Source of the DNA: Candidatus Acidiferrales bacterium
Lineage (GTDB): Bacteria; Acidobacteriota; Terriglobia; Acidiferrales; UBA7541
Assembly: GCA_035934015.1 (NCBI GenBank)
Contig: DASYYH010000003.1
Location: forward strand, 124,001-188,000
Reading direction: 5' to 3'
DNA length: 64,000 bases
Shown here: positions 8,338 to 16,726 of the stretch, piece after piece
Layout: each line of letters begins with the position of its first letter
How positions within the stretch are numbered: the stretch's first letter is position 1
The notes under the pieces: generated by a model
What the model was told of the DNA's origin: nothing
The model's input: the letters and a program-made list of their open reading frames with translations, nothing else
Database searches by the model: none
Program-made: the position numbers and the translations under genes

Positions 8338-9390
8338 ATGAATCCGAAGAAAGCAGAAGAAATGGCGTTTCGCGTTGTGGGCGACATGGGCGGCGCGTTC
8401 ACAATGGCGATGGGATATGTGGGCGACCGACTGGGGCTGTTCAAGGCCATGGCGGGCGCCGGCCCGATGCGCAGCGCGAACCTCGCGGCGCGGACGCAAC
8501 TGAACGAACGCTATGTCCGCGAATGGCTGCGAGCCATGGTGGCGTCGGAATATATCGAATACGACGACACGACGGACATGTACCGAATGAGCGAAGAGCA
8601 AGCCTTCGTGCTGGCCAACGAAGACAGCCCGCTTTTCGTCGGCGGCGCATTTCATTTCACGACACCTTCGATTTGCAACATTGCGAAGATCGTCGAGGCG
8701 TTTCAAAAAGGCGGGGGAATTCCCTACTCGGAAATCGGCGAAGAAATTCCGCACGCCATCGAGCGCTTTTTCCGTCCGGGGTACGTCAATTTTCTGACTT
8801 CGATGTGGCTGCCGACGGTGCCCGGGCTGGTGGCGAAGCTCGAACGCGGCGCGACGATTGCAGATGTGGGCTGCGGCGCGGGGCAATCCACGATTGCCAT
8901 GGCCAAGGCGTATCCAAAATCGCGCGTGCTGGGAATTGATTATCATGCGCCGAGCATCGAGCGCGCCAAAACGCTGGCCAAAAACGCGAAGCTTGAAAAT
9001 GCCGAGTTTCTGCGCGCGGGAGCGCATGAAATTCCGGCAGGAAAGAAATTCGATTTGATCTGCAGCTTCGATTGCATTCACGACATGGTGGACCCCAAGG
9101 CCACTCTGAAAGCGATCTATGGGGCGCTTGCCGACGACGGCGTGTATGTGTGGTCGGAACCGAATGCCTCGGCAAACGCGCATGAGAATCGCAATCCGGT
9201 GGGCAAGGTGTTCCACTCGATCAGCCCGATGCACTGCATGACCGTCTCACTGGCGTATAATGGCGCCGGATTGGGCACGGTGATCGGAGAACAAGGCGCG
9301 CGGGCGCTGGCGCGCGAAGCCGGCTTCCGGCAGTTCGATCGGCTGGAGATTCAGAATCCGTTCAATCAGTTTTTCGCGTTGAGAAAATAG
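8338..9390 (+). CDS. SAM-dependent methyltransferase with N-terminal winged helix
   Basis: 350 residues. Residues 1-100 look like the dimerisation/winged-helix region found before the catalytic domain in Rv2258c-like methyltransferases. The class I methyltransferase core begins with motif I ADVGCGAGQS at about residue 180, followed by the acidic end of strand 2 (VLGIDYHAPSIE) and DLICSFDCIHDM at motif IV. The chosen ATG follows GGAGGGG by a few bases; an in-frame ATG at 8323 is possible. It is probably a cytosolic small-molecule methyltransferase; the substrate is unknown. Confidence 0.85.
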   Translation: MNPKKAEEMAFRVVGDMGGAFTMAMGYVGDRLGLFKAMAGAGPMRSANLAARTQLNERYVREWLRAMVASEYIEYDDTTDMYRMSEEQAFVLANEDSPLFVGGAFHFTTPSICNIAKIVEAFQKGGGIPYSEIGEEIPHAIERFFRPGYVNFLTSMWLPTVPGLVAKLERGATIADVGCGAGQSTIAMAKAYPKSRVLGIDYHAPSIERAKTLAKNAKLENAEFLRAGAHEIPAGKKFDLICSFDCIHDMVDPKATLKAIYGALADDGVYVWSEPNASANAHENRNPVGKVFHSISPMHCMTVSLAYNGAGLGTVIGEQGARALAREAGFRQFDRLEIQNPFNQFFALRK

Positions 9391-9450
9391 CTTCCGCGCA
9401 AGAGCGATGAGAGCCAGCGGCGCAAGCGGGAATCTGCCAAAGGAGAGCAC

Positions 9451-9738
9451 GTGAGCGACTGGCACTATGCACAGGAAAACCGCGCGGAGGAATTGAGCGA
9501 GCAGCGCGTCTTCACCATGAAAAAACGGCAAGGCAGCGCAGAGGTCCTTTTTCGCATTACGCTGCGCGAATTTGCTGTGCCTCCTCCGGGACAGGCGGCG
9601 CGTTTTTTTGCGCAGGCGGATAAGGCGGTCAATCAAAAGACCGCCGCGGTGATTCCTTCCGGTTGGGGCGATACGGTTCTCGCAGCGCTGGGCGATTGCC
9701 TGCGAATGATCCGCCAATTCCCATACGAGGGCGACTGA
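9451..9738 (+). CDS. Small hypothetical protein coupled to a STAS gene
   Basis: 95 residues, unrecognised. A GTG start lies 5 nt after AGGAG. The middle (RQGSAEVLFRITLREFAVPPPGQAARFFAQADKAVNQKTAAVIPSG is the general region) is mixed beta/alpha and soluble. Its TGA overlaps the ATG of the STAS gene by one base, so the two are translationally coupled and probably work together. A role in partner-switching signalling is inferred only from that neighbour. Confidence 0.65.
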   Translation: MSDWHYAQENRAEELSEQRVFTMKKRQGSAEVLFRITLREFAVPPPGQAARFFAQADKAVNQKTAAVIPSGWGDTVLAALGDCLRMIRQFPYEGD

Positions 9739-10091
9739 TGGAAAGCGTGCGCATTATTTGCAAGAACAGACAGATTGCACCGGGCGTAGTGGCCATCGAA
9801 ATCTCCGGACGGCTGCTGATGGGCGCGGACTGCGTGCTGATTGACAGGCATGTTGAGGCGCTGATCGCGCAAGGACAAAAGCGCGTCATTCTGGACCTCA
9901 GCGAAGTTCGCTTAATTGACAGCGCCGGAGTGGGACAGGTGGTGAAGTCCTTTACAAGGCTCAAGAAATCCGGCGGCGATTTGCGCGTTGCGGGCGCGAG
10001 CGGCATGCTCGATGGCGTGTTCAAGCTGACGCAGGTGCATAAGGTCATCGGGATGTACCCCAATGTGCAGGAAGCTTCGCAGGATTTTTGA
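9738..10091 (+). CDS. STAS-domain anti-sigma factor antagonist
   Basis: 117 residues forming a single STAS domain (SpoIIAA/RsbV-like). The signature VILDLSEVRLIDSAGVGQVV spans residues 50-69, and Ser62 in DSAG is the position phosphorylated by anti-sigma kinases in this family. The start ATG overlaps the upstream stop (TGATG). No anti-sigma kinase or phosphatase is adjacent, so the partner must be elsewhere or be the small upstream protein. Acts in the cytoplasm as a phosphorylation-switched binding protein. Confidence 0.9.
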   Translation: MESVRIICKNRQIAPGVVAIEISGRLLMGADCVLIDRHVEALIAQGQKRVILDLSEVRLIDSAGVGQVVKSFTRLKKSGGDLRVAGASGMLDGVFKLTQVHKVIGMYPNVQEASQDF

Positions 10092-10202
10092 GCGGACGCC
10101 GCAGAAGTGAAAGACAGGGGCCGGTGTTCAGTGATCAGCAAACCACTGCGCCGAGAAGCTAAGGCTTCGAGGGGCTGTGCCCGCGCGATCTAAGGAGAGA
10201 CA

Positions 10203-10718
10203 ATGGAGCAAATTATTTCGCGAATGGTCGAGGATTATACGTGCGGGAAAACATCGCGGCGCGAACTGATTCGCGGCCTCGCTGTGCTGTGCGCTGCAGC
10301 TACGACGAGCACGACGATTGGCGCGACAAGCGTTGGCGCGGCACCAGCGGCCGCGAGTGGCACCGGCTTCAAGGCCGCCTCCGTGAATCATATTTCGTAC
10401 CAATGCGACGATTATGCGAAGACGCGCGACTTCTACGCCGATTTGCTCGGAATGGAGCCCCACAACGATGATGGGACGCAGTGCTACATGCGCTTTGGAG
10501 AATCGGTGCTGATTCCGCGAAACATGAAGGATCGCGTGTCGCATACGGCGGGGATCGATCACATCGCATACACGATCGAGAACTGGAATCGCGAGGCTGT
10601 CGAAGCCGAGCTGAAACGCCGCGGGCTGAATCCGCGTCCGGACACGCAGGATAGTTTTCACGTGCGCGACATCAACGATTACGATCTGCAGATCTGCGGC
10701 CCGGGAATGAAGTTGTAG
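10203..10718 (+). CDS. Exported VOC/glyoxalase-fold protein
   Basis: 171 residues. The N-terminus TSRRELIRGLAVLCAAATT (from residue 17) is a Tat-type signal with twin arginines and a hydrophobic run. The mature part (about 55-170) is one VOC half: VNHISYQCDDYAKTRDFYADLLGM, then IDHIAYTIENW, ending YDLQICGPGMKL. His and Glu positions suitable for metal binding are present. ATG follows AAGGAGA. Function is unknown beyond the fold; a periplasmic dioxygenase or lyase is possible. Confidence 0.8.
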   Translation: MEQIISRMVEDYTCGKTSRRELIRGLAVLCAAATTSTTIGATSVGAAPAAASGTGFKAASVNHISYQCDDYAKTRDFYADLLGMEPHNDDGTQCYMRFGESVLIPRNMKDRVSHTAGIDHIAYTIENWNREAVEAELKRRGLNPRPDTQDSFHVRDINDYDLQICGPGMKL

Positions 10719-10830
10719 ACAAGCGCAGTGGCCGGTTGTCCGTGACCGGTGGTCAGCGAGCCGACGCCGAGTGAACGGAAGGCTCGCGAAGGGCCCCAGG
10801 TCAGCTCTCGCAAACTCGCCACCGCACGAA

Positions 10831-10886
10831 ACTGCAGATTCCTCACCGACGTTCGCCAACAGTGGGCGACCAGGTTCGGAATGACA
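10831..10886. repeat. Dispersed intergenic repeat, family 1, short copy B
   Basis: Starts CTGCAGATTCCTCAC and ends AGGTTCGGAATGACAAC, a shortened relative of the copy at 7787. It lies in the gap between the VOC gene and the convergent membrane-protein gene. Confidence 0.45.
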
Positions 10887-10949
10887 ACGAAAATCAAAGG
10901 CCGCGCAACTCCGCGAGACGGCCGCGCGCGGAAAAGTTCGCGCCACTCC

Positions 10950-11675
10950 TTAAGCGGCCTCGCGCTGAGCATTGCCGCGCAAAAACGGCAGAACTCCGAC
11001 GAGCAGCGCAAGCCCCGGAATGACCACCCAGCTCAAGATCACGCCAGCGCCGTCGGGAATGAGCGTCTTGCCCAACGGGACTCCGCCGTTCATGCCACCG
11101 AGCACGTTTGCGAACTGTAAGACGATCATGAAAACAGCGAGAAAAACGAAAGTCGAGAAGAACCGTCCGGCGGCTTGTACTGCGCTGCTGCCTCCCACGC
11201 GGCGCGACCAATAGCCGCCCGCTGCGCCCAGAAATGGAAGAATGCAGAGCCACGGATAATAGAAGATCAACGGCCAATAGACGGCGCGAGCATCGGTTGG
11301 GCCTCCGTAAATTGAGATCGTGGTGAGGTGCGGACGAAGGCCGGCGATTTGAAACATGCCCAGCAGGGCGGCGCTGGCAAAGAGCATGGCCATTCCGGGG
11401 AGCCAAAAACGTTTCGTGTCGTCATTGAGGTTCATGGGGTTCTCCTTGCGGGCGCGGCGGAGATGCAAGCCGAGCCTCGCGTCTTCGTGCAGTTCAGCCA
11501 AAGCGCGATCGCCCGCGGCGGAGTCATCGAAACCGTCGCGGCGTGAAGATTCGTACAAATCCTCGAGATGGTCGCCGAGCTCGCGGGAAATTTCCTCGCG
11601 CTCGGCGGCGGAGAATCTCGTGTCCGAGAGCAAGCGCGTTGTTTCTTCGTGCCAATCGCAGCGCGAATCAGGCAT
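10950..11675 (-). CDS. Membrane protein with acidobacterial permease-prefix N-terminus
   Basis: 241 residues. Residues 1-80 (WHEETTRLLSD...REEISRELGDHLEDLYE...GDRALAELHEDARLG) match the 'permease prefix' seen before large ABC permeases in Acidobacteriota. Instead of a permease, about four membrane helices follow (100-235). The start ATG at 11675 overlaps the stop region of the PadR gene by 8 nt (ATGCCTGA), so the two are co-translated. Such pairs are normally controlled by the PadR partner, whose operator is visible at 12009-12027. The transported or sensed molecule is unknown. Confidence 0.75.
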   Translation of the reverse strand: MPDSRCDWHEETTRLLSDTRFSAAEREEISRELGDHLEDLYESSRRDGFDDSAAGDRALAELHEDARLGLHLRRARKENPMNLNDDTKRFWLPGMAMLFASAALLGMFQIAGLRPHLTTISIYGGPTDARAVYWPLIFYYPWLCILPFLGAAGGYWSRRVGGSSAVQAAGRFFSTFVFLAVFMIVLQFANVLGGMNGGVPLGKTLIPDGAGVILSWVVIPGLALLVGVLPFLRGNAQREAA

Positions 11676-12000
11676 GGTGAGCCTCCGCGAGACGGCCGAG
11701 AGCACGGAAAAGTTCGCGCCATTCTTTGCGCAGCGGCGCGAGTTTCCGGCGTCCACTGGCCGCGAGACGGTAATAACGGCGCGCGCGTCCCGCGGGCGTT
11801 TCTTCCCAGGCAGCCTTGAGCCAGCCGCGCGATTCCATGCGATAGAGCAGCGGATAGAGCGAAGCCAAAGTGAAACGCAATGCGCCATGCGTCTGGCGCT
11901 CGATGCGGCGCGCGATTTCGTAGCCGTGCAGCGGGCGCTCGGCGAGAACGGAAAGAATCGCCAGCTCGGCGCTGCCGCGTTTGATGTTTGCGCTGATCAT
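11668..12000 (-). CDS. PadR-family transcriptional regulator
   Basis: 110 residues from MISANIKRGSAEL, the standard PadR opening. The winged helix includes AILSVLAERPLHGYEIARRI (helix region) and the wing LYPLLYRMESRGWLKA...GRARRYYRLAASGRRKL. PadR proteins are small repressors, often of drug- or cell-envelope-responsive transporters, and usually repress themselves. An AT-rich palindrome lies 9 nt upstream of this start. The gene overlaps the downstream membrane-protein gene by 8 nt. Confidence 0.92.
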   Translation of the reverse strand: MISANIKRGSAELAILSVLAERPLHGYEIARRIERQTHGALRFTLASLYPLLYRMESRGWLKAAWEETPAGRARRYYRLAASGRRKLAPLRKEWRELFRALGRLAEAHHA

Positions 12001-12008
12001 GAGGCGAG

Positions 12009-12027
12009 TATATAGGAACACTATATA
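12009..12027 (-). promoter_or_regulatory. Probable PadR operator
   Basis: Perfect inverted repeat TATATAG-GAACA-CTATATA (7-bp arms, 5-bp spacer) immediately upstream of the PadR start. AT-rich dyads of this form are the usual PadR binding sites, so autoregulation of the PadR/membrane-protein operon is expected. Confidence 0.65.
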
Positions 12028-12175
12028 GAGACGTCCTGCTATTTCAGGCGCGATGCTCTATCGGTAACGCCGGCGGGCGTCGATGGAACGCCTGACCGGA
12101 AGGACAGTTCGCGCAAGCGGCACACGGCGCGATGGGAAGAGCAAAGCGGCGCGGCGGGCGCGGTAGAATCGGAAC

Positions 12176-12481
12176 ATGGAATGCCCCAAATGCAAGGCGC
12201 AGAATCCGGATACGGAGCAGTTCTGCCGCCGCTGCCACATGACGCTGCGCTATAAATGCCCGGCCTGCGGCGTTTCGCAACGGCACGGCGGGACATGCGA
12301 CGCCTGCGGCGTGGACTTCGCCAAGTACGCCCTGATGATGGTGGCCAACGAAAAATCGCGCTCGGAGCGCGTGCACGAACAAAGCCGCGAGCGCGGGTCG
12401 CTCTGGAGACAGGTGTTTCTTTTGCCGGTCACCGGCGGATTTTCGCTGATCCGGTATTTCCTTGGCCGCGGACGCGCGTAG
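12176..12481 (+). CDS. Double zinc-ribbon protein
   Basis: 101 residues. Four CxxC knuckles at C3/C6, C17/C20, C28/C31 and C41/C44 make two zinc ribbons in the first 45 residues. Residues 55-80 are charged and probably helical, and the end (LPVTGGFSLIRYFLGRGRA) is amphipathic or membrane-associating. The gene runs divergently from the PadR operon. Proteins like this mediate protein or nucleic-acid contacts; no specific partner is evident. Confidence 0.75.
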   Translation: MECPKCKAQNPDTEQFCRRCHMTLRYKCPACGVSQRHGGTCDACGVDFAKYALMMVANEKSRSERVHEQSRERGSLWRQVFLLPVTGGFSLIRYFLGRGRA

Positions 12482-12589
12482 GTGCCGCGCAGCGCGTTGC
12501 AAAATCCTCAGAAACGATACGCCAAGCCAACTGACGGGACGGAATTGTGCGTCAGGCCGCCGGGCGTAGCGCGAGAAGCAGCGCGGCGA

Positions 12590-15052
12590 TTATTCGGAGC
12601 GCAAGGCTTGCACGGGATCCACGGCGGCGGCGCGCATGGCCGGAACCGCGCAGGCCAGCGCCGCAGCGGCCAGAATCACGGCGGAGGAAAGAATGAGAGG
12701 CACGGCGCCAGGCGATTCCAATTGGGCGACGGCATTGCCGAGGATGCGCTCGAGGCCGAAGCCCAGCAGAAACCCCGCCGCAACACCGAGGCAGGCGATG
12801 ACCACGCCTTCCCACAGGACGTTCGTCAAAATCCTGCGCGGATGCGCGCCCAAGGCGATGCGGATGCCGAATTCGCGCGTGCGTCCGCTGACCGAGAAAG
12901 CCAGAACGCCGGCGACGCCAACGATGGAAATCAAAAGCGCGAGACCGGCGAAGCCTCCGAAGACAAGGGCGTTCAAGCGATCCGGCGACATCACCTGGGT
13001 GCGAATATCCTGCAGCGTGCTGGCCTGCTCGACGGGCTGGTTGTAGGACATCTGATGAATCATCTGCGTGAGCGTGGGAACGAGGGCGTAAGGATCGCCC
13101 TTGGTGCGCACGAAGAGGCGGCCCGCCCAGCCTTCCTGATCGGCGGGCTGATAGACGGTCATCGAAGGCATGGGAATGATGTTTTCATCGTCGAAATCCG
13201 GAACGACGCCGATGATGCGGCGCGGCGCGTAGGCGATGCCGATGAATTTCATCACGCCGTCAGTCCAGCGCAGTTGATGATTGAGCGCGTCTTCGCCGGG
13301 AAATAACTGATCGGCGATGCTTTTGCTGACGATGACCACAGGCTCGGCGCCTTCGCGATCGCTGGCATTGAAATCGCGGCCTTCGATGATGGGCACGCCG
13401 AGAGTCTGAAAATAGCCGGGCGCGATGGAGCGGAAGTTCGCGCGCAAATCTTCCTGGCCGTTTTCGCGCGTGGCGCCTTCGACGGCAAATTGAAATTTGA
13501 TTTGCAGGGCGTTGGTGTCACGCCACGGAACGCCGAAGCCCTGGGAGGCGCTGACGACGCCGGGAAGCTCGCTGACCTGAGTCTGCACGCGGCGATAAAA
13601 ATCGCGCACCTGATCCGGCGTGCGGCCCTCGGTCATCACCGGCAAATCCACGGCGAGGACGTGCGCGGTCTCGAAGGGAGGCTGCGTTTTTTCGAGTTTC
13701 AGGAGAGTGCGCAGCAGCGCGCCGGCTCCGGCGAGCAAGAGAAACGAGGCGGCGATCTGCGTCACAGCAAAAATGCGCAGGCGGCGCTTGCTTCCGCCGG
13801 TGACGCGCGTGCCATTCGTCGAGAGGCTGAAGCCGCGCGAGGAATCGCCAGACGGAAGGCGCGGAACAAATGCGAGAAAAACGGCAGCAATCAGCGCGAG
13901 GCCGACTCCCATCCACACGAGGCTGAAATCAATGGGCATGTCGATCGCCCGCACGGAAAAACGCGCCGCATAGCGCGCGAGGATCCTGGCCATCGGCGCG
14001 GCGATAATCACACCCAGAAGCGCTCCGCTGCCGCACAGGAGCAGGCTTTCCGCCAGCAGCGAACGGCGCAGCGCAGCTGTGGACGCGCCGAGCGCGGAGC
14101 GGATGGCGATTTCGGATTCGCGGCGCACGGTGCGCGCGAGAATCAGATTGGCGACGTTGGAGCCAGCGATGATAAAGAGCAGACCGGAAGCCGCGAACAA
14201 AATCCACAGGATGGTCTCCGCGCGCGAGTTGATCTGGTCGTGCATGAGCGTGGCGCCGATTTGCCACTGGTCTTGCGACTTGTACACCTCAGGATGCGCG
14301 GACAGCATGGCGCCATAGACGACGCGAAGTTCGACGCGCGCGGCATCGAGCGTGGAGCCCGGGGCGAGGCGGCCAAAGACTTCCGTCATGCGATGCTCGC
14401 GGCCCTGAACCATGGTGGCCGAAAGATGATGCGGGCTGGTGACGATGTTGGCGATGAGCTGCGTTTCCACCGGGTACGGCACGGAAGGCTGGAGGACGCC
14501 GATGATGGTCGCCGAGCGCGTTCCCTGGATGCTGCCGAGGCGGACGGTCTTGCCGAGCACGGAAGGATCGGAATGCAGATCCGTGGTCCAGAAACGATAC
14601 GTCAGCACAACGGCGCCGGCGGCGTTGGGGCCATCATCGCCGGGACCAAGCAGGCGACCGAGAACAGGATGCAGGCCCATGACGTCGAAATAATTGCCGT
14701 CGACGACGCCGGCGTGAACCTCGCGCGCTTCGCCAAGACCGAGGACGGTGAAGTCGATCTCAGAGAAAGTACCAAACTCCTTGATGGTCTTGAGGCGCGC
14801 ACCGATATCCTGAATTTCGGGAATGGAGAAGGTGGCGTTCTCGACGCCCATGCCGGGAGCGCTCTGGCGAATGTAGAGCAGATGGTCTTCGTCGCGATTG
14901 GCCAGCGGCCGGAGGAGGACGCCGCGAACCACCGTGAAGATGGCGGAGTTCGCGCCGATGCCGAGGGCCAGAGTGACGGCTACGGTGAGCCATAACGCGC
15001 GAGCGCGAGACAGCGACCGCGTCGCGACTTTCAGATCGTAGAGAATTGACAT
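12590..15052 (-). CDS. MacB/FtsX-type ABC transporter permease (large acidobacterial type)
   Basis: 820 residues. Helix 1 is at about 20-42, followed by a periplasmic MacB core domain, a first FtsX block near 280-400 (RRESEIAIRSALGASTAALR), a second periplasmic domain, and a C-terminal FtsX block (GRTREFGIRIALGAHPRRIL, last ~120 residues). This duplicated architecture is the large permease form abundant in Acidobacteriota. It lacks the N-terminal prefix domain and no ATPase gene is adjacent, so the ATPase must be supplied from elsewhere. A role in export or mechanotransmission of small molecules across the envelope is inferred. Confidence 0.9.
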   Translation of the reverse strand: MSILYDLKVATRSLSRARALWLTVAVTLALGIGANSAIFTVVRGVLLRPLANRDEDHLLYIRQSAPGMGVENATFSIPEIQDIGARLKTIKEFGTFSEIDFTVLGLGEAREVHAGVVDGNYFDVMGLHPVLGRLLGPGDDGPNAAGAVVLTYRFWTTDLHSDPSVLGKTVRLGSIQGTRSATIIGVLQPSVPYPVETQLIANIVTSPHHLSATMVQGREHRMTEVFGRLAPGSTLDAARVELRVVYGAMLSAHPEVYKSQDQWQIGATLMHDQINSRAETILWILFAASGLLFIIAGSNVANLILARTVRRESEIAIRSALGASTAALRRSLLAESLLLCGSGALLGVIIAAPMARILARYAARFSVRAIDMPIDFSLVWMGVGLALIAAVFLAFVPRLPSGDSSRGFSLSTNGTRVTGGSKRRLRIFAVTQIAASFLLLAGAGALLRTLLKLEKTQPPFETAHVLAVDLPVMTEGRTPDQVRDFYRRVQTQVSELPGVVSASQGFGVPWRDTNALQIKFQFAVEGATRENGQEDLRANFRSIAPGYFQTLGVPIIEGRDFNASDREGAEPVVIVSKSIADQLFPGEDALNHQLRWTDGVMKFIGIAYAPRRIIGVVPDFDDENIIPMPSMTVYQPADQEGWAGRLFVRTKGDPYALVPTLTQMIHQMSYNQPVEQASTLQDIRTQVMSPDRLNALVFGGFAGLALLISIVGVAGVLAFSVSGRTREFGIRIALGAHPRRILTNVLWEGVVIACLGVAAGFLLGFGLERILGNAVAQLESPGAVPLILSSAVILAAAALACAVPAMRAAAVDPVQALRSE

Positions 15053-15079
15053 GCCCTTACTCCTATCTGCACTATCCTG

Positions 15080-15409
15080 CTAGCCGCCGGCGATGGCGCC
15101 GATGACAAGAAACGGTTCCGCGCCAGATGCGACGGCTTCTGGCAGCGGCGTATCCTGAGACACGTGCGAATAATCCTGGGCGCAAGCGAAAAAGCGGACG
15201 TAGGCACGGCGCTCGTGCGTGGCGTGGTCGCGAATCGTGCCTTGCAGCATGGGATAGCGCGCCTCGATGGCGTCGAGGACAGAGCGCAGCGTGACCGGGC
15301 CTTGAACTTCGAGCTTCAGATCGCCATTGACGTGCGCGAGCGTGCGCAGATGCGCGGGAAGCGCGACGGTGACCGTCGAACGAGCCGTTGCGTGCGGCTG
15401 CGAACTCAT
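15080..15409 (-). CDS. ThiS/MoaD-like ubiquitin-fold sulfur carrier protein
   Basis: 109 residues with beta-grasp features ([13 protein letters not shown]..., [15 protein letters not shown]) and the C-terminal Gly-Gly of the sulfur-carrier family (GAIAGG). In ThiS and MoaD this terminal Gly is adenylated and thiocarboxylated. The adenylating enzyme is not in the window, nor are thiamin or molybdopterin genes, so a specialised carrier role is likely. It begins 4 nt after the stop of the PhnB-like gene, in the same operon. Confidence 0.8.
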   Translation of the reverse strand: MSSQPHATARSTVTVALPAHLRTLAHVNGDLKLEVQGPVTLRSVLDAIEARYPMLQGTIRDHATHERRAYVRFFACAQDYSHVSQDTPLPEAVASGAEPFLVIGAIAGG

Positions 15410-15413
15410 CGCA

Positions 15414-15836
15414 TCACGCGGATTGCTGCGCGACCTGCCGGCAATTCACCATCCAGGGAATGCCGAAGCGATCCGTGAACATGCCGAAGCGCGGGGACCA
15501 GAACGTCTCCTGCAGCGGCATGCTGATCTTCGCGCCTTCGGTGAGGGCATTGTAGATGCGCTCGGTGGCGGCAATGTCGTTGAGTTGAATCGTGACAATA
15601 ATTCCGGCGGGCGTGTGGTAATGCGACGGAGGCGCGTCGCAGCCCATAAGCGTCTGATCGCCGGCGACGAGCATGACGTGCATGACCTTGCTCCCCCACT
15701 CCGGCGGGACATCCTGCCGGCCGGGCGCGTCGGAATAGCGACTGATGGACTGGATTTTGCCGCCGAGGGCCTGCGCGTAGAGATTGAATGCCTCTTCGCA
15801 ATTACCGTTGAAATTCACGTGCGCGATGAGTTGCAT
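15414..15836 (-). CDS. PhnB-like VOC family protein
   Basis: 140 residues. It opens [26 protein letters not shown], the usual PhnB/3-demethylubiquinone-methyltransferase-like VOC start, and ends with [25 protein letters not shown]. The ATG at 15836 follows AAGGAG. Members of this group are small dimeric proteins of unclear activity despite the 'PhnB' label, and no phosphonate genes are nearby. It is the first gene of a two-gene unit with the ThiS/MoaD-like protein. Confidence 0.88.
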   Translation of the reverse strand: MQLIAHVNFNGNCEEAFNLYAQALGGKIQSISRYSDAPGRQDVPPEWGSKVMHVMLVAGDQTLMGCDAPPSHYHTPAGIIVTIQLNDIAATERIYNALTEGAKISMPLQETFWSPRFGMFTDRFGIPWMVNCRQVAQQSA

Positions 15837-15873
15837 CGTTTGCTCCTTCTCTGCTTCGATTCTGTTGCCCCAA

Positions 15874-16632
15874 TTATCCCTTAGGAATTGCGAATGTTCC
15901 GTCCGACCACCTTCGCGTGCTGATAGGGAAAACATTAATCACGGGCAGCTCCTTGAGCCGAGGATACGCGTGATCGGATAAATCCCAGAAGGAAATGCTT
16001 CCAATCGGGGAGCCGGCCGCATTTGCGCCCCAAGAAGCGTCGTCTGACGCGGTGTAAAACATCAGATGGGGAGCGTTGTGTTTCCCCTTATCCGTAAGGT
16101 ACGAGCCTTTGCCCATCATGTAGCTCAGCGCGCCTGGCTCCAAGGCGGGAAATTCCTTCTTGGCGAAGGAGGCGCTGAGCGCGGCGACGACTTCTGCTCT
16201 TGATTTGCCGGCCATGAGCAATTCGGTTTTTTCGCGGATGATGGGCAGAACAGAACGCACCGCAGGCGGATTGATGCAGTTGGCGCCGTGAACTTTCGGA
16301 CTCCAAAATTCCGGCAAATCGAACGGCGCTCCAAAACCACGTTCGACGAAACAGACGAAGCCATTCGTGCCTGTGATGGCGGTTTCGTAGCCGTGGCGGC
16401 CGAGAACGAGGATCGTCGCATCGCGCGAAATCGATTCCGGCGCGCCGCTGCGCGCCAAAGCAATCTCCGCGTCACGGTTCATCAAATATTCGGAAACGGG
16501 AGCCATGCGGGGATATTGCGGCTGGGAATTTTGCGCTTGCGCCGCCCGCGGAGCCAGCGCGAAAAGCAAACCCGTGATTCCACAAATGGCGATTGCGAAT
16601 ATCCTGCTGCACTTCGATTTGCATTGCACCAT
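15874..16632 (-). CDS. Secreted protein of an unrecognised paralogous family (copy A)
   Basis: 252 residues with a signal peptide (about 1-33, ending RAAQAQ). The mature protein shares with the copies at 18024 and 18734 a core: YPRMAPVSEY, NRDAEIALARSGAPESISR, ILVLGRHGYETA, GTNGFVCFVER, a conserved NCINPPAVRS with a second Cys, EPGALSYMM and a WSDGT end. Two cysteines conserved in all three could form a disulfide. I recognise no domain. It is more diverged than the two adjacent copies and separated from them by the BNR propeller gene. The ribosome site is weak. Confidence 0.7.
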   Translation of the reverse strand: MVQCKSKCSRIFAIAICGITGLLFALAPRAAQAQNSQPQYPRMAPVSEYLMNRDAEIALARSGAPESISRDATILVLGRHGYETAITGTNGFVCFVERGFGAPFDLPEFWSPKVHGANCINPPAVRSVLPIIREKTELLMAGKSRAEVVAALSASFAKKEFPALEPGALSYMMGKGSYLTDKGKHNAPHLMFYTASDDASWGANAAGSPIGSISFWDLSDHAYPRLKELPVINVFPISTRRWSDGTFAIPKG

Positions 16633-16726
16633 TTTACTTTTTCTCTTTCTCTACCCCATTTCCCTACTGAATCCCTGTTCTGCTTTGCATACCGCCCCAG
16701 CCGAAGTGTGCGCTGCTTCCGGCGCG

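Noticed and set aside
13490-14995. A 501-codon open frame on the plus strand
   Set aside because: Antisense to the ABC permease; Arg/Gly/Ala/Asp-rich composition typical of shadow frames.
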